64,000 nucleotides of DNA from Streptomyces lydicus (GTDB taxonomy: Bacteria; Actinomycetota; Actinomycetes; Streptomycetales; Streptomycetaceae): positions 4,340,001-4,404,000 of the forward strand of contig NZ_CP017157.1 of the NCBI RefSeq assembly GCF_001729485.1, in the 5' to 3' direction. The translations under genes were made by a program, and so were the position numbers. The notes under the pieces were generated by a model. That model had not been told where the DNA came from, did not search any database, and was given only the letters and a program-made list of their open reading frames with translations. Numbering within the stretch: the first letter of the stretch is position 1; each line of letters begins with the position of its first letter. Below are positions 7,782 through 16,914 of this stretch, piece after piece.

Positions 7782-8336
7782 ATGCCCACGACGGCCTACC
7801 TGGCGACCGGTCTACGGTGCCTGATCGGCACGGTTGTCCTGCTCGCCCTGTGCGGCAAGACGACCCGCAACGGTGGCTTCAGGGCATTCGTGTCCTCGCT
7901 GCACGGGCTGCGCCTCCTACCCGCCCGCTACGCACGGCCCGCCGCCGTGGCCGTTATCGCCGGCGAGGGGGCGGTGGTGATCGTGCTGGCGCTTCCCTGG
8001 CAGGCCGCGGCGGCATGGGGCTTCTGCCTGGCCGCGGCACTGCTGGCGGTGCTCACCGCCGGTGTCGGCCTTGCGCTGCGCCGCGGGGCCCGGGCTCCGT
8101 GCCGCTGCTTCGGAGGGACGGCGAAACCGCTCGGAGGCCACCACCTGCTGCGCAACGTCCTGCTCGCCGGGCTCGCGCTGCTCGGTGCGGTGATCTCCGC
8201 CGCACCACCGCCGCCCGCGCACCCGGCGGGTACTGCCCTGGCGGCGGTGGCCGGGGTGGTGCTCGGCGGCCTGATCGCCGTCCTCGACGAGTTGATCGCC
8301 TTCTTCCGGCCCGCCGTGGCACCGCAACGACGCTGA
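7782..8336 (+). CDS. MauE/DoxX-like redox membrane protein, left-arm copy
   Basis: A 184-aa integral membrane protein with about four to five hydrophobic helices and a CRCFGG motif between helices (after RRGARAP), as in MauE-type proteins. These pass electrons to or from periplasmic thioredoxin-like partners during disulfide formation, as MauE and MauD do for methylamine dehydrogenase. RPAAVAVIAGEGAVVI is typical of helix 2 in the family. ATG 7782 follows AGGGAAAGGGACGG. It is the second gene of the cassette, 76 bases after the peptide and 13 bases before the TlpA-like gene. It would supply the membrane half of an oxidising or isomerising pathway for the six-Cys peptide. The right-arm copy is at 19384-19938. 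Confidence 0.75.
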   Translation: MPTTAYLATGLRCLIGTVVLLALCGKTTRNGGFRAFVSSLHGLRLLPARYARPAAVAVIAGEGAVVIVLALPWQAAAAWGFCLAAALLAVLTAGVGLALRRGARAPCRCFGGTAKPLGGHHLLRNVLLAGLALLGAVISAAPPPPAHPAGTALAAVAGVVLGGLIAVLDELIAFFRPAVAPQRR

Positions 8337-8349
8337 ACCTGGAGACGAC

Positions 8350-8895
8350 ATGCCCTTCCTGACCGCCGCGGTCGTACTCGTCGGCGCGCTGTGCGTGCTC
8401 GACCTCGTCCTCACCATCGGAGTGATCAGACGGCTGCGGGAACGCGCCGCGACCCCGGCCGACCGCCGGGCAGCGCCCTCCGCCGACATCGAAGTGGGCA
8501 CGCCCGTAGCGGACTTCGAGACGGTGACCTCGGCAGGCGAGCACCTGATCCGGGCGGAACTCACCGAGGACACCTTGGTGGCGTTCTTCGCGCCGGGCTG
8601 CGCCCCCTGTGTAGAGAAGCTGCCCGGGTTCACCGCCCACGCCGCCGCCCGGCCCGGCGGGCGGCGGCGGGTCCTGGCTGCCGTCATCGGAGAACCGGCC
8701 GAGGCCAGGCAGTTCGCCGCACCCCTCACCGCCGTCGCCCGCGTGGTGATCGAGGAACCGGGAGGCGCCCTGAGCACAGCCTTCGCCGTACACGCCTACC
8801 CGACGATGCTGCGGGTCGCCCCGGACGCCGAAGGCCGCCTGGTGGTCACCTCCAACGCGGTCGACCTGCACCACCCGGCTGTGACGGCCGCATGA
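8350..8895 (+). CDS. TlpA/MauD-like thioredoxin-fold protein, left-arm copy
   Basis: A 181-aa protein with an N-terminal membrane anchor (residues 3-25) and an extracytoplasmic thioredoxin fold. FFAPGCAPCVEKLPG carries the CAPC active site at Cys84/Cys87, and YPTMLRVAPDAEGR holds the cis-Pro loop (here TM after Pro). MauD and TlpA relatives handle disulfide exchange on secreted proteins, in MauD's case with MauE. Here it lies directly after the MauE-like gene and its TGA overlaps the ABC gene's ATG by 4 bp (8892-8895), so translation is coupled. The right-arm copy is at 18825-19370. Confidence 0.85.
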   Translation: MPFLTAAVVLVGALCVLDLVLTIGVIRRLRERAATPADRRAAPSADIEVGTPVADFETVTSAGEHLIRAELTEDTLVAFFAPGCAPCVEKLPGFTAHAAARPGGRRRVLAAVIGEPAEARQFAAPLTAVARVVIEEPGGALSTAFAVHAYPTMLRVAPDAEGRLVVTSNAVDLHHPAVTAA

Positions 8896-10806
8896 AACCC
8901 CTACGGCCGCCGAGCCCGGCGCAGCGCCGGGGACACCGCACGCCCACGCAGAGCGCACGCGCCGCGTCCGCACCGCCGCTGATCCTGGCCCGCTCGGCGT
9001 GTGCCCTGGTCGCGGCGGCAGCCCCCTTCCGGCTCGTCGGGTACGCCGCCCTCACCCTGACCGCGGCCGCGCTGCCGGTGGCGACGGCTTGGTTCACCAA
9101 ACTCGCGGTCGACGCACTGACCGGCGCCGCCGGCCTTCAGCGCGTCATCTGGCCCGCGGCCGGGCTCGCCGTCGCCGGCTCGCCGTGGTGTTCTGCGCCG
9201 AACTCTCCCAGTACCTGCGGGCGCAGTTGAGCCGCGAGATCACCCTCACCGCACAAGACCGCCTCTACCGGGCGGTGGACGGATTCGTCGGCCTGCGCCG
9301 CCTGGAGGACCCCGCGTTCCTGGACCGGCTCCGCCTGGCCCAGCAGTCGGGCGGCACCTCGCCGGGGCAGGTCCTCGACGCGGTGCTCACCGCCGCCGGT
9401 TCCCTCCTGACCGTGACCGGATTCCTCCGGCTCGCTGCTCGTCATCAGCCCACTGATGACCCTGCTGGTGGCCGCGGCCGCACTGCCGGTGACGCCGCCG
9501 AACTGTGGCTGTCCCGGCTCAGGGCGCAGACCGCCTGGGACCTGGGCCCGCTCGAACGCCGCGAATTCTTCTACAGCACCCTGCTCTCCCGGATGGAGGC
9601 GGCCAAGGAGATACGGCTGTTCAACACCGGCACCTTCCTGCGGGGGCGCATGGTCGCCGACCGGCGGGCCGTCAACGAAGCGCGCAGCGCCGTCGACCGC
9701 AAAGAGCTCCGGGTGCAAACGGCCCTGGGCGTGCTCGCCGCCCTGGTCTCCGGCGGCGGCCTGCTGTGGCAGTGGCCGCGGCCCGGGACGGGCGGCTCTC
9801 CGTCGGCGACGTCACGGTCTTCCTCTCCGCCGCCACCGGCGTGCAAAGCTCCCTAGCCTCCCTGGCAACCGGGCTCGCCCGCGTCCACCAGGCACTGATG
9901 CTCTTCGACCACTACACGGCCGTCGTCGGGCCGGACCCGACCTGCCGGTCGCCGCCGCGCCCCGACGGCTTCCCGCCGCTGCCCACGGCATCGAGTTCAA
10001 AGACGTATGGTTCCGCTACTCCGACGACCACCCCTGGGTGCTGCGCGGCATCGACCTGTTCCTCCCGTGCGGCTCCTCTCTCGCCCTCGTCGGCCTGAAC
10101 GGCGCAGGAAAGTCCACTCTGATCAAACTCCTCTGCCGCTTCTACGACCCCACGCGCGGAGCGGTGCTGTGGGACCGGCGTCGACCTGCGCGACTGCGAC
10201 CCGGGCGAACTGCGCGACCCGGATCGGCGCGGTCTTCCAGACTACATGAACTACGACATGACCGCCGCCGAGAACATCGCCCTCGGCGACATCCGCACAC
10301 TGGGCGACCACGCCCGCCTGGCAGCGGCGGCGACCCCGCCGGAATCGACGACCGCCTGACGGCCCTACCCCACCGGCTACGACACGCTGCTGTCACGGAT
10401 CTTCTTCCCGGAACGGACCACAACGCCCCCCCAGACCGGTGTCGTCCTCTCCGGAGGCCAATGGCAGCGACTGGCGCTCGCCCGCGCCTTCCTCAGGGAC
10501 CGACGCGACCTGATGATCCTCGACGAACCGTCCTCGGGCCTGGACGCCGAAGCCGAGGCCGAGATCCACTCCTCCCTGCGCCGACACCGCCAAGGACGCA
10601 CCAGCCTGCTGATCTCACACCGACTGAGCACGGTCCGGGACGCGGACACGATCGCCGTGCTGCACCAAGGCAGGGTGACCGAGCTCGGCACACACAAAAC
10701 GCTGACGACCGCCGGCGGCGAGTACGCCCGGCTCTTCACCCTCCAGGCATCCGGTTACAGCAATCGCGACGACGCCACCACGACAGGCGGGAGACGACTC
10801 TCGTGA
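8892..10806 (+). pseudogene. peptide-export ABC transporter, left-arm copy broken by many indels
   Basis: Corresponds to the right-arm gene at 16911-18828, but single-base losses and gains break the frame repeatedly: a missing G near 9179, an extra C near 9427, a missing G near 9493, a missing G near 9770, a missing G near 9930, and several more to 10335. Membrane segments, Walker A (GLNGAGKST at about 10096-10122) and Walker B (MILDEPSSG at about 10513) are all still present in pieces. Most differences are homopolymer or dinucleotide length changes, which argues for consensus errors rather than mutation. It also shares a 7-C run (10426-10432) with the right copy. Confidence 0.7.
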
Positions 10807-11320
10807 GCACAGGCCGCAACGGCAGCCATTCTGGCCGCCCTCCTCCTACCCACGGGGGCAGCCACAGTACTGCTGCGCCACCGCTTCGTCGTCGTGACCG
10901 TGCGGGGCATGAGCATGACCCCCTCCTACCGCGACGGCGACCGGCTGCTCATCCACCGGGCCACCAGACCCGCCCGAGGCCGCGTACTCGTCATAGAACA
11001 ACCACCCGCACGCAACCCTGGCCGAAACCTCCGCTACCGCGCCGCACGCGCCCGGCAACGCGGGCGGCCGCCACTGGCTGATCAAGCGGTGGTGGCAGCC
11101 CTCCCCGGTGACCCGGTGCCACAACCACTCCTGAAAGCCTCCGCCCCGCCCCACCCCGCCCCGGTACCGCAAGGGCACCTGGTCCTGCTCGGCGACAACC
11201 CCCGAACACAGCGTCGACTCACCGGCACTTCGGCTTCTACCCCTCCGAGCGGGTCCTGGGAGCAGTGGTGAGGCCGCTGCGCACGCCCACCCGGCCACCA
11301 CCCCACGAGCCACTCCCTGA
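10803..11320 (+). pseudogene. S26 signal peptidase, left-arm copy with indels
   Basis: Mirror of 16399-16914. GTG 10803 overlaps the ABC stop as in the intact copy, and GMSMTPSYRDGDRLLIHR is readable (10906-10959). An extra base near 10814 and further indels near 11020-11050, 11085 and 11205-11215 break the frame before and after the Lys box and GDN box. Same interpretation as the broken ABC copy. Confidence 0.65.
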
Positions 11321-11966
11321 GCATGGCCGCACCCGTGACGGCACCGTGCCGACGAAGCACCGACAGCCGTAGACCGTGTCGGGGCTGGAGTGCTTGCCGC
11401 GCAACAGACTCCGAACGGCCGACGCGACAAGCACGAGACCCACCCCGAGTACCAGGCGCTCCCAGCAGGATGGAAGACGCCCTGCCCCAGCCCCTCTGGC
11501 ACTCGACGGATGACGGAGCCTGACAGAAGACGACAACGCAGCCACAGCAGACAGGACTCGGACGAACGCCAGCGCAATGGCATACGCGGGTGGGGGGACG
11601 GGCGCGCGTGGTGTGCCGGTTGCCGAGGCGGCGGTGATCAGGCGGCCGGCAGACCGGTTCCCGACCACACGACCGAGTAACCCCACACAGCATCAAGGGC
11701 CAGCATTCTTCGCGCAAGCCGCACAGCGCCGCGGCGATGAGCAAAATTCCGGCGCACGCTCGGTGCCCAGCGCCCTGAGCCCTGCTCCGTCATCGAAGGC
11801 GTGTTCACGCCCCCTCGCGCACATGCGGCCCCCCGATCATGGGGCGCACGACAGCCACCCTCATGGATCCGGCGGACATGACCATTGCCGCTTCCAGGCG
11901 CGTATCCCGCGCTTACAATGTGCCGGCCATATCGAGCGGGTTCGGATCTCGGGCGGGGCTGAGAAT
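11321..11966. other. intergenic region between peptidase and kinase, left arm
   Basis: About 645 bases. On the minus strand a hydrophobic stretch (LVLGVGLVLVASAVRSLLRG, right-arm mirror near 16263-16322, plus strand there) hints at a small membrane protein fragment, but no full frame with a start site is supported. Otherwise nothing recognised. The mirror is 15755-16398. Confidence 0.35.
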
Positions 11967-13388
11967 TTGGCGACGGAGACTGCACCTGGCACGGTCATCG
12001 CCGACCGCTATGAACTGGTCCAACGGCTGGGCCACGGAGGCATGGGCGAGGTGTGGCAGGCCCGGGACCTGAGCCTGAACGTCGACGTCGCCATCAAGTC
12101 CATCCGGATGAAGACCCAGGACACCACCGAGCCGCGGCGCTCCGTCCTCGCGTACGCCCGCAAGGAGGCACAGCACGCCGCCGCGCTGCGCGACCATCCA
12201 AACATCGTCGCCGTCCACGACGTGGTCGAGCACGAGGGACTCCGTGGACGGTGATGCGGCTCGTGCGGGGACGGTCGGTTGCCGAGCTGTTGACCGACGA
12301 ACCCGACGGGACTCACCATCGAGACGCTGGAGAACATCGCCCGCGGCGTGCTCGCCGCACTCGCGGCGGCGCACGAGGCCGGCATCACCATCGGGACATC
12401 AAGCCGGCCAACATCATGGTCACCGAAAGCGGCGACATCCTCGTCACGGACTTCGGTATCGCCAAGCACCAAGCCGACACCAAGATCACACCACAGGCGC
12501 GTCGTCGGCACAGCCGCGTATGTCGCCCCGGAGCGACTCAAAGGCGTGGAGAGCCCAGCGGGGGACCTGTGGTCATTAGGCGTGACTCTCTATCACGCGG
12601 CCACCGGAGTCTCCCCGTTCGACCGGAACACGATCTTGTCGACGATCCATGCCATCACCACGAGGAGCCCACCGAGCGGAGCCCGCCGGCCCTCTGGCCC
12701 CGGCCATCATGGCGTTGCTGGACAAGACCCAAAGACCCGGCCCGGTATCGACGCCGTGCTGCGCATGCTGGACGGCACGCCGGCGCCGGGGAAGACCAAG
12801 CTGCTGACGACGACGCAGACCCGCCCGACCCCCCGCTCCAACCCGGCGCTGTCATTGATCGGCGTCGCAGCAGCCGGACTGCTGGCCTTCGCCATCGCCA
12901 CACAGTTCCGCGGGCAAGACCACCCGCCCGAGAAAGCAGCACCGCCGCCGGCAAGTACGGCGGACACCACAGCCTCGTTGCCCACGCCCTCCCCGACTCC
13001 CACCCCCTCGGCCTCCACAAGCCTCACCCCGGGGCCGGACGCGAGCGCGTGCACCGCCGCGGTGAACACCGCCGGCAACGCCCTGCAGCTCTCGGGCATC
13101 GCTCTGAGCGATACCAACCGCTCGAAGGCCGACAGAGCCCATGACGGCAGCGCGGCCCTGCGCGACGGGGCCGACCAGATCTCGGAACTGGCCGACCACG
13201 CCACGGTGCCGGCGGTCAAGGCAAAGCTGCGCAACCTGGCTGCTGATCTGCGCACCCAGGCCGCCGGACTCGACGCCCAGCTCCCCGGAATCCAGGACGG
13301 CCGCCTCATCAACACCAAAGCCACTGATCTCGCGATGAAGCAGATGAGGAAGGACGCGGGGGATCTGAAGGGCCTCTGCTGGAAGTGA
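11967..13388 (+). pseudogene. Ser/Thr protein kinase, left-arm copy broken by indels
   Basis: Mirror of the intact 14324-15754 gene. The glycine loop GHGGMGEVW and DFGIAKHQAD are readable, but indels near 12241, 12308, 12391 (destroying HRD context), 12490, 12660, 12690, 12728 and 12835 scatter the protein across three frames. The C-terminal sensor part (12850-13388) is intact and identical to the right copy. Confidence 0.7.
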
Positions 13389-13454
13389 GGCATTCGCGGC
13401 CCGTGACCCGCAGCCCATGTCGTTGATCTCGTAGACACGCACGTAGGGGTGGAA

Positions 13455-13881
13455 ATGACACAGCAAAAGAAGCTCGGCCTGATCGTTACTGGCGTGGCCG
13501 CCGCGGTGGCGATCGGCGTGGGGCGGCCATAGGACTCAGCGGCGGGGACGACAAGCGGGACGCCGACGAGGGAAGCCGGCCGCGAAAGGGCCCGCCTACT
13601 GCACGGGCGGCGCCGGGAGCTGGGATGAACGCACGGGCATGTGCGGTATCAACCATGTGGCCGGGTGCCAGCACTCGAAACAGATGGCGGAGCTCAACAT
13701 CAAGCTAGTCAAGGAGAACCCCATCGGATCCTCCGGATATGGCGGCGACACTCCCGTGATTCCGTTGCTGAAGCAGCTGAAGACGCTGACCGACAAGGAA
13801 CTGGACCAACCACACATCCCCGCCCCGATCAAGTCCGCCCTGCAGCAAGAAGCCGGGCTTCTTGCTGCAGGGCGGACTTGA
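13455..13881 (+). pseudogene. membrane-anchored hypothetical, left-arm copy, frameshifted and cut by the palindrome centre
   Basis: Mirror of 13829-14257. The frame is lost by deletions near 13521 and 13573, and the gene is truncated at 13855, where the sequence turns back on itself; the last eight or so codons (to 13881) are antisense to the same gene. Confidence 0.7.
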
Positions 13882-14257
13882 TCGGGGCGGGGATGTGTGG
13901 TTGGTCCAGTTCCTTGTCGGTCAGCGTCTTCAGCTGCTTCAGCAACGGAATCACGGGAGTGTCGCCGCCATATCCGGAGGATCCGATGGGGTTCTCCTTG
14001 ACTAGCTTGATGTTGAGCTCCGCCATCTGTTTCGAGTGCTGGCACCCGGCCACATGGTTGATACCGCACATGCCCGTGCGTTCATCCCAGCTCCCGGCGC
14101 CGCCCGTGCAGTAGGCGGGCCCTTTCGCGGCCGGCTTCCCCTCGTCGGCGTCCCGCTTGTCGTCCCCGCCGCTGAGTCCTATGGCCGCCCCCACGCCGAT
14201 CGCCACCGCGGCGGCCACGCCAGTAACGATCAGGCCGAGCTTCTTTTGCTGTGTCAT
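13829..14257 (-). pseudogene. membrane-anchored hypothetical protein, 3' end removed by the palindrome centre
   Basis: Translation from ATG 14257 (AGGGGTGG site; alternative GTG 14263) gives an N-terminal membrane helix (LGLIVTGVAAAVAIGVGAAI), a charged linker, three Cys (AYCTGG, GMCGINH, AGCQHS) and a helical region ending IPAPIKSALQQEA. After 13855 the frame continues into the inverted copy for eight meaningless residues before a stop. The true C-terminus is therefore missing in both arms. It follows the kinase gene by 66 bases in the same direction and may be its partner or substrate. Family unknown. Confidence 0.7.
13855..13855. other. centre of the 23.2-kb palindrome (single-base spacer)
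   Basis: AAGAAGCC (13847-13854), G (13855), GGCTTCTT (13856-13863): the two arms are separated by one base and both sides are coding sequence of the same truncated gene. No telomere-like hairpins, terminal-protein genes or insertion sequence lie at the centre. Confidence 0.95.
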
Positions 14258-14323
14258 TTCCACCCCTACGTGCGTGTCTACGAGATCAACGACATGGGCT
14301 GCGGGTCACGGGCCGCGAATGCC

Positions 14324-15754
14324 TCACTTCCAGCAGAGGCCCTTCAGATCCCCCGCGTCCTTCCTCATCTGCTTCATCGCGAGATCAGTGGCTTTGGTGT
14401 TGATGAGGCGGCCGTCCTGGATTCCGGGGAGCTGGGCGTCGAGTCCGGCGGCCTGGGTGCGCAGATCAGCAGCCAGGTTGCGCAGCTTTGCCTTGACCGC
14501 CGGCACCGTGGCGTGGTCGGCCAGTTCCGAGATCTGGTCGGCCCCGTCGCGCAGGGCCGCGCTGCCGTCATGGGCTCTGTCGGCCTTCGAGCGGTTGGTA
14601 TCGCTCAGAGCGATGCCCGAGAGCTGCAGGGCGTTGCCGGCGGTGTTCACCGCGGCGGTGCACGCGCTCGCGTCCGGCCCCGGGGTGAGGCTTGTGGAGG
14701 CCGAGGGGGTGGGAGTCGGGGAGGGCGTGGGCAACGAGGCTGTGGTGTCCGCCGTACTTGCCGGCGGCGGTGCTGCTTTCTCGGGCGGGTGGTCTTGCCC
14801 GCGGAACTGTGTGGCGATGGCGAAGGCCAGCAGTCCGGCTGCTGCGACGCCGATCAATGACAGCGCCGGTTGGAGCCAGGGGGGTCGCGGGCGGGTCTGC
14901 GTCGTCGTCAGCAGCTTGGTCTTCCCCGGCGCCGGCGTGCCGTCCAGCATGCGCAGCACGGCGTCGATACCGGGCCGGGTCTTTGGGTCCTTGTCCAGCA
15001 ACGCCATGATGGCCGGGGCCAGAGGGCCGGCGGGCTCCGGCTCGGTGGGCTCCTCGTGGGTGATGGCATGGATCGTCGACAAGATCGTGTTCCGGTCGAA
15101 CGGGGAGACTCCGGTGGCCGCGTGATAGAGAGTCACGCCTAATGACCACAGGTCCCCCGCTGGGCTCTCCACGCCTTTGAGTCGCTCCGGGGCGACATAC
15201 GCGGCTGTGCCGACGACCGCGCCTGTGGTGGTGATCTTGGTGTCGGCTTGGTGCTTGGCGATACCGAAGTCCGTGACGAGGATGTCGCCGCTTTCGGTGA
15301 CCATGATGTTGGCCGGCTTGATGTCCCGATGGGTGATGCCGGCCTCGTGCGCCGCCGCGAGTGCGGCGAGCACGCCGCGGGCGATGTTCTCCAGCGTCTC
15401 GATGGTGAGTCCGTCGGGTTCGTCGGTCAACAGCTCGGCAACCGACCGTCCCCGCACGAGCCGCATCACCGTCCACGGCAGTCCCTCGTGCTCGACCACG
15501 TCGTGGACGGCGACGATGTTTGGATGGTCGCGCAGCGCGGCGGCGTGCTGTGCCTCCTTGCGGGCGTACGCGAGGACGGAGCGCCGCGGCTCGGTGGTGT
15601 CCTGGGTCTTCATCCGGATGGACTTGATGGCGACGTCGACGTTCAGGCTCAGGTCCCGGGCCTGCCACACCTCGCCCATGCCTCCGTGGCCCAGCCGTTG
15701 GACCAGTTCATAGCGGTCGGCGATGACCGTGCCAGGTGCAGTCTCCGTCGCCAA
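14324..15754 (-). CDS. receptor-type Ser/Thr protein kinase, right-arm intact copy
   Basis: A 476-aa Hanks-type (PknB-like) kinase. Gly loop GHGGMGEVW (22-30), VAIK lysine 44, HRDIKPANIM with catalytic Asp144, DFG Asp162, APE near 188-190. Residues 297-316 form one transmembrane helix, then comes a Pro/Thr/Ser-rich stalk (320-360) and an extracytoplasmic helical domain of about 115 residues with Cys near each end, not like PASTA. TTG 15754 puts the usual 14 residues before the kinase core and follows GGGGCTGAGA; longer in-frame starts (15859, 15958) encode unconserved residues. A signal-sensing role at the membrane is inferred. Its left-arm twin at 11967 is frameshifted. Confidence 0.85.
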   Translation of the reverse strand: MATETAPGTVIADRYELVQRLGHGGMGEVWQARDLSLNVDVAIKSIRMKTQDTTEPRRSVLAYARKEAQHAAALRDHPNIVAVHDVVEHEGLPWTVMRLVRGRSVAELLTDEPDGLTIETLENIARGVLAALAAAHEAGITHRDIKPANIMVTESGDILVTDFGIAKHQADTKITTTGAVVGTAAYVAPERLKGVESPAGDLWSLGVTLYHAATGVSPFDRNTILSTIHAITHEEPTEPEPAGPLAPAIMALLDKDPKTRPGIDAVLRMLDGTPAPGKTKLLTTTQTRPRPPWLQPALSLIGVAAAGLLAFAIATQFRGQDHPPEKAAPPPASTADTTASLPTPSPTPTPSASTSLTPGPDASACTAAVNTAGNALQLSGIALSDTNRSKADRAHDGSAALRDGADQISELADHATVPAVKAKLRNLAADLRTQAAGLDAQLPGIQDGRLINTKATDLAMKQMRKDAGDLKGLCWK

Positions 15755-16398
15755 ATTCTCAGCCCCGCCCCGAGATCCGACACCGCTCGATATGGCCGGC
15801 ACATTGTAAGCGCGGGATACGCGCCTGGAAGCGGCAATGGTCATGTCCGCCGGATCCATGAGGTGGCTGTCGTGCGCCCCATGATCGGGGGCCGCACTGT
15901 GCGCGAGGGGGCGTGAACACGCCTTCGATGACGGAGCAGGGCTCAGGGCGCTGGGCACCGAGCGTGCGCCGGAATTTTGCTCATCGCCGCGGCGCTGTGC
16001 GGCTGCGCGAAGATGCTGGCCCTTGATGCTGTGTGGGGTTACTCGGTCGTGTGGTCGGGAACCGGTCTGCCGGCCGCCTGATCACCGCCGCCTCGGCAAC
16101 CGGCACACCACGCGCGCCCGTCCCCCCACCCGCGTATGCCATTGCGCTGGCGTTCGTCCGAGTCCTGTCTGCTGTGGCTGCGTTGTCGTCTTCTGTCAGG
16201 CTCCGTCATCCGTCGAGTGCCAGAGGGGCTGGGGCAGGGCGTCTCCATCCTGCTGGGAGCGCCTGGTACTCGGGGTGGGTCTCGTGCTTGTCGCGTCGGC
16301 CGTTCGGAGTCTGTTGCGCGGCAAGCACTCCAGCCCCGACACGGTCTACGGCTGTCGGTGCTTCGTCGGCACGGTGCCCGTCACGGGTGCGGCCATGC
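15755..16398. other. intergenic region between kinase and peptidase, right arm
   Basis: About 640 bases, mirror of 11321-11966. A hydrophobic plus-strand stretch near 16263-16322 is the only protein-like feature. No gene supported. Confidence 0.35.
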
Positions 16399-16914
16399 TC
16401 AGGGAGTGGCTCGGTGGGGTGGTGGCCGGGTGGGCGTGCGCAGCGGCCTCACCACTGCTCCCAGGACCCGCTCGGAGGGGTAGAAGCCGAAGTGCCGTGA
16501 GTCGACGCTGTGTTCGGGGTTGTCGCCGAGCAGGACCAGGTGCCCTTGCGGTACCGGGGCGGGGTGGGGCGGGGCGGAGGCTTTCAGGAGTGGTTGTGGC
16601 ACCGGGTCACCGGGGAGGGCTGCCACACGCTTGATCAGCCAGTGGCGGCCGCCCGCGTTGCCGGGCCGCGTGCGGCGCGGTAGCGGAGGTTTCGGCCAGG
16701 GGTTGCGTGCGGGTGGTTGTTCTATGACGAGTACGCGGCCTCGGGCGGGTCTGGTGGCCCGGTGGATGAGCAGCCGGTCGCCGTCGCGGTAGGAGGGGGT
16801 CATGCTCATGCCCCGCACGGTCACGACGACGAAGCGGTGGCGCAGCAGTACTGTGGCTGCCCCCGTGGGTAGGAGGAGGGCGGCCAGAATGGCTGCCGTT
16901 GCGCCTGTGCTCAC
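16399..16914 (-). CDS. S26-family signal peptidase, right-arm intact copy
   Basis: A 171-aa type I signal peptidase-like protein with one N-terminal membrane helix (about 5-25). The catalytic Ser is in GMSMTPSYRDGD (Ser37), the general-base Lys in WLIKRVAALPGD (Lys95), and the GDN box in LLGDNPEHSVDSRHFG; all three diagnostic boxes are present. GTG 16914 overlaps the ABC transporter stop (GTGA, 16911-16914), so the two are translationally coupled. It is shorter than housekeeping SipW/LepB enzymes and encoded with the six-Cys peptide, whose A/S-x-A site before Cys29 suits this enzyme class. The inferred job is removal of the peptide's leader during or after export. Confidence 0.85.
   Translation of the reverse strand: MSTGATAAILAALLLPTGAATVLLRHRFVVVTVRGMSMTPSYRDGDRLLIHRATRPARGRVLVIEQPPARNPWPKPPLPRRTRPGNAGGRHWLIKRVAALPGDPVPQPLLKASAPPHPAPVPQGHLVLLGDNPEHSVDSRHFGFYPSERVLGAVVRPLRTPTRPPPHRATP

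Larger units (their letters stand above)
2237..13854. repeat. left arm of a 23.2-kb palindrome
   Basis: Reverse-complementary to 13856-25484 over its whole length. Paired positions sum to 27721 at the outer end, 27720 at 5090-8892 and 27710 at the centre. The left arm is therefore 11 bases shorter, about ten of these lost between 8892 and 13854. Outer boundary: GGAGGAGCAG begins at 2237 and pairs with the sequence ending at 25484; beyond it the flanks are unrelated. Gene content matches the right arm, but the inner 4.7 kb is riddled with indels. Confidence 0.95.

Noticed and set aside
13840..13870. Palindrome centre as a Streptomyces telomere or resolved hairpin end
   Set aside because: The turn is within a gene, with no run of terminal palindromes and no tap/tpg-like genes nearby.
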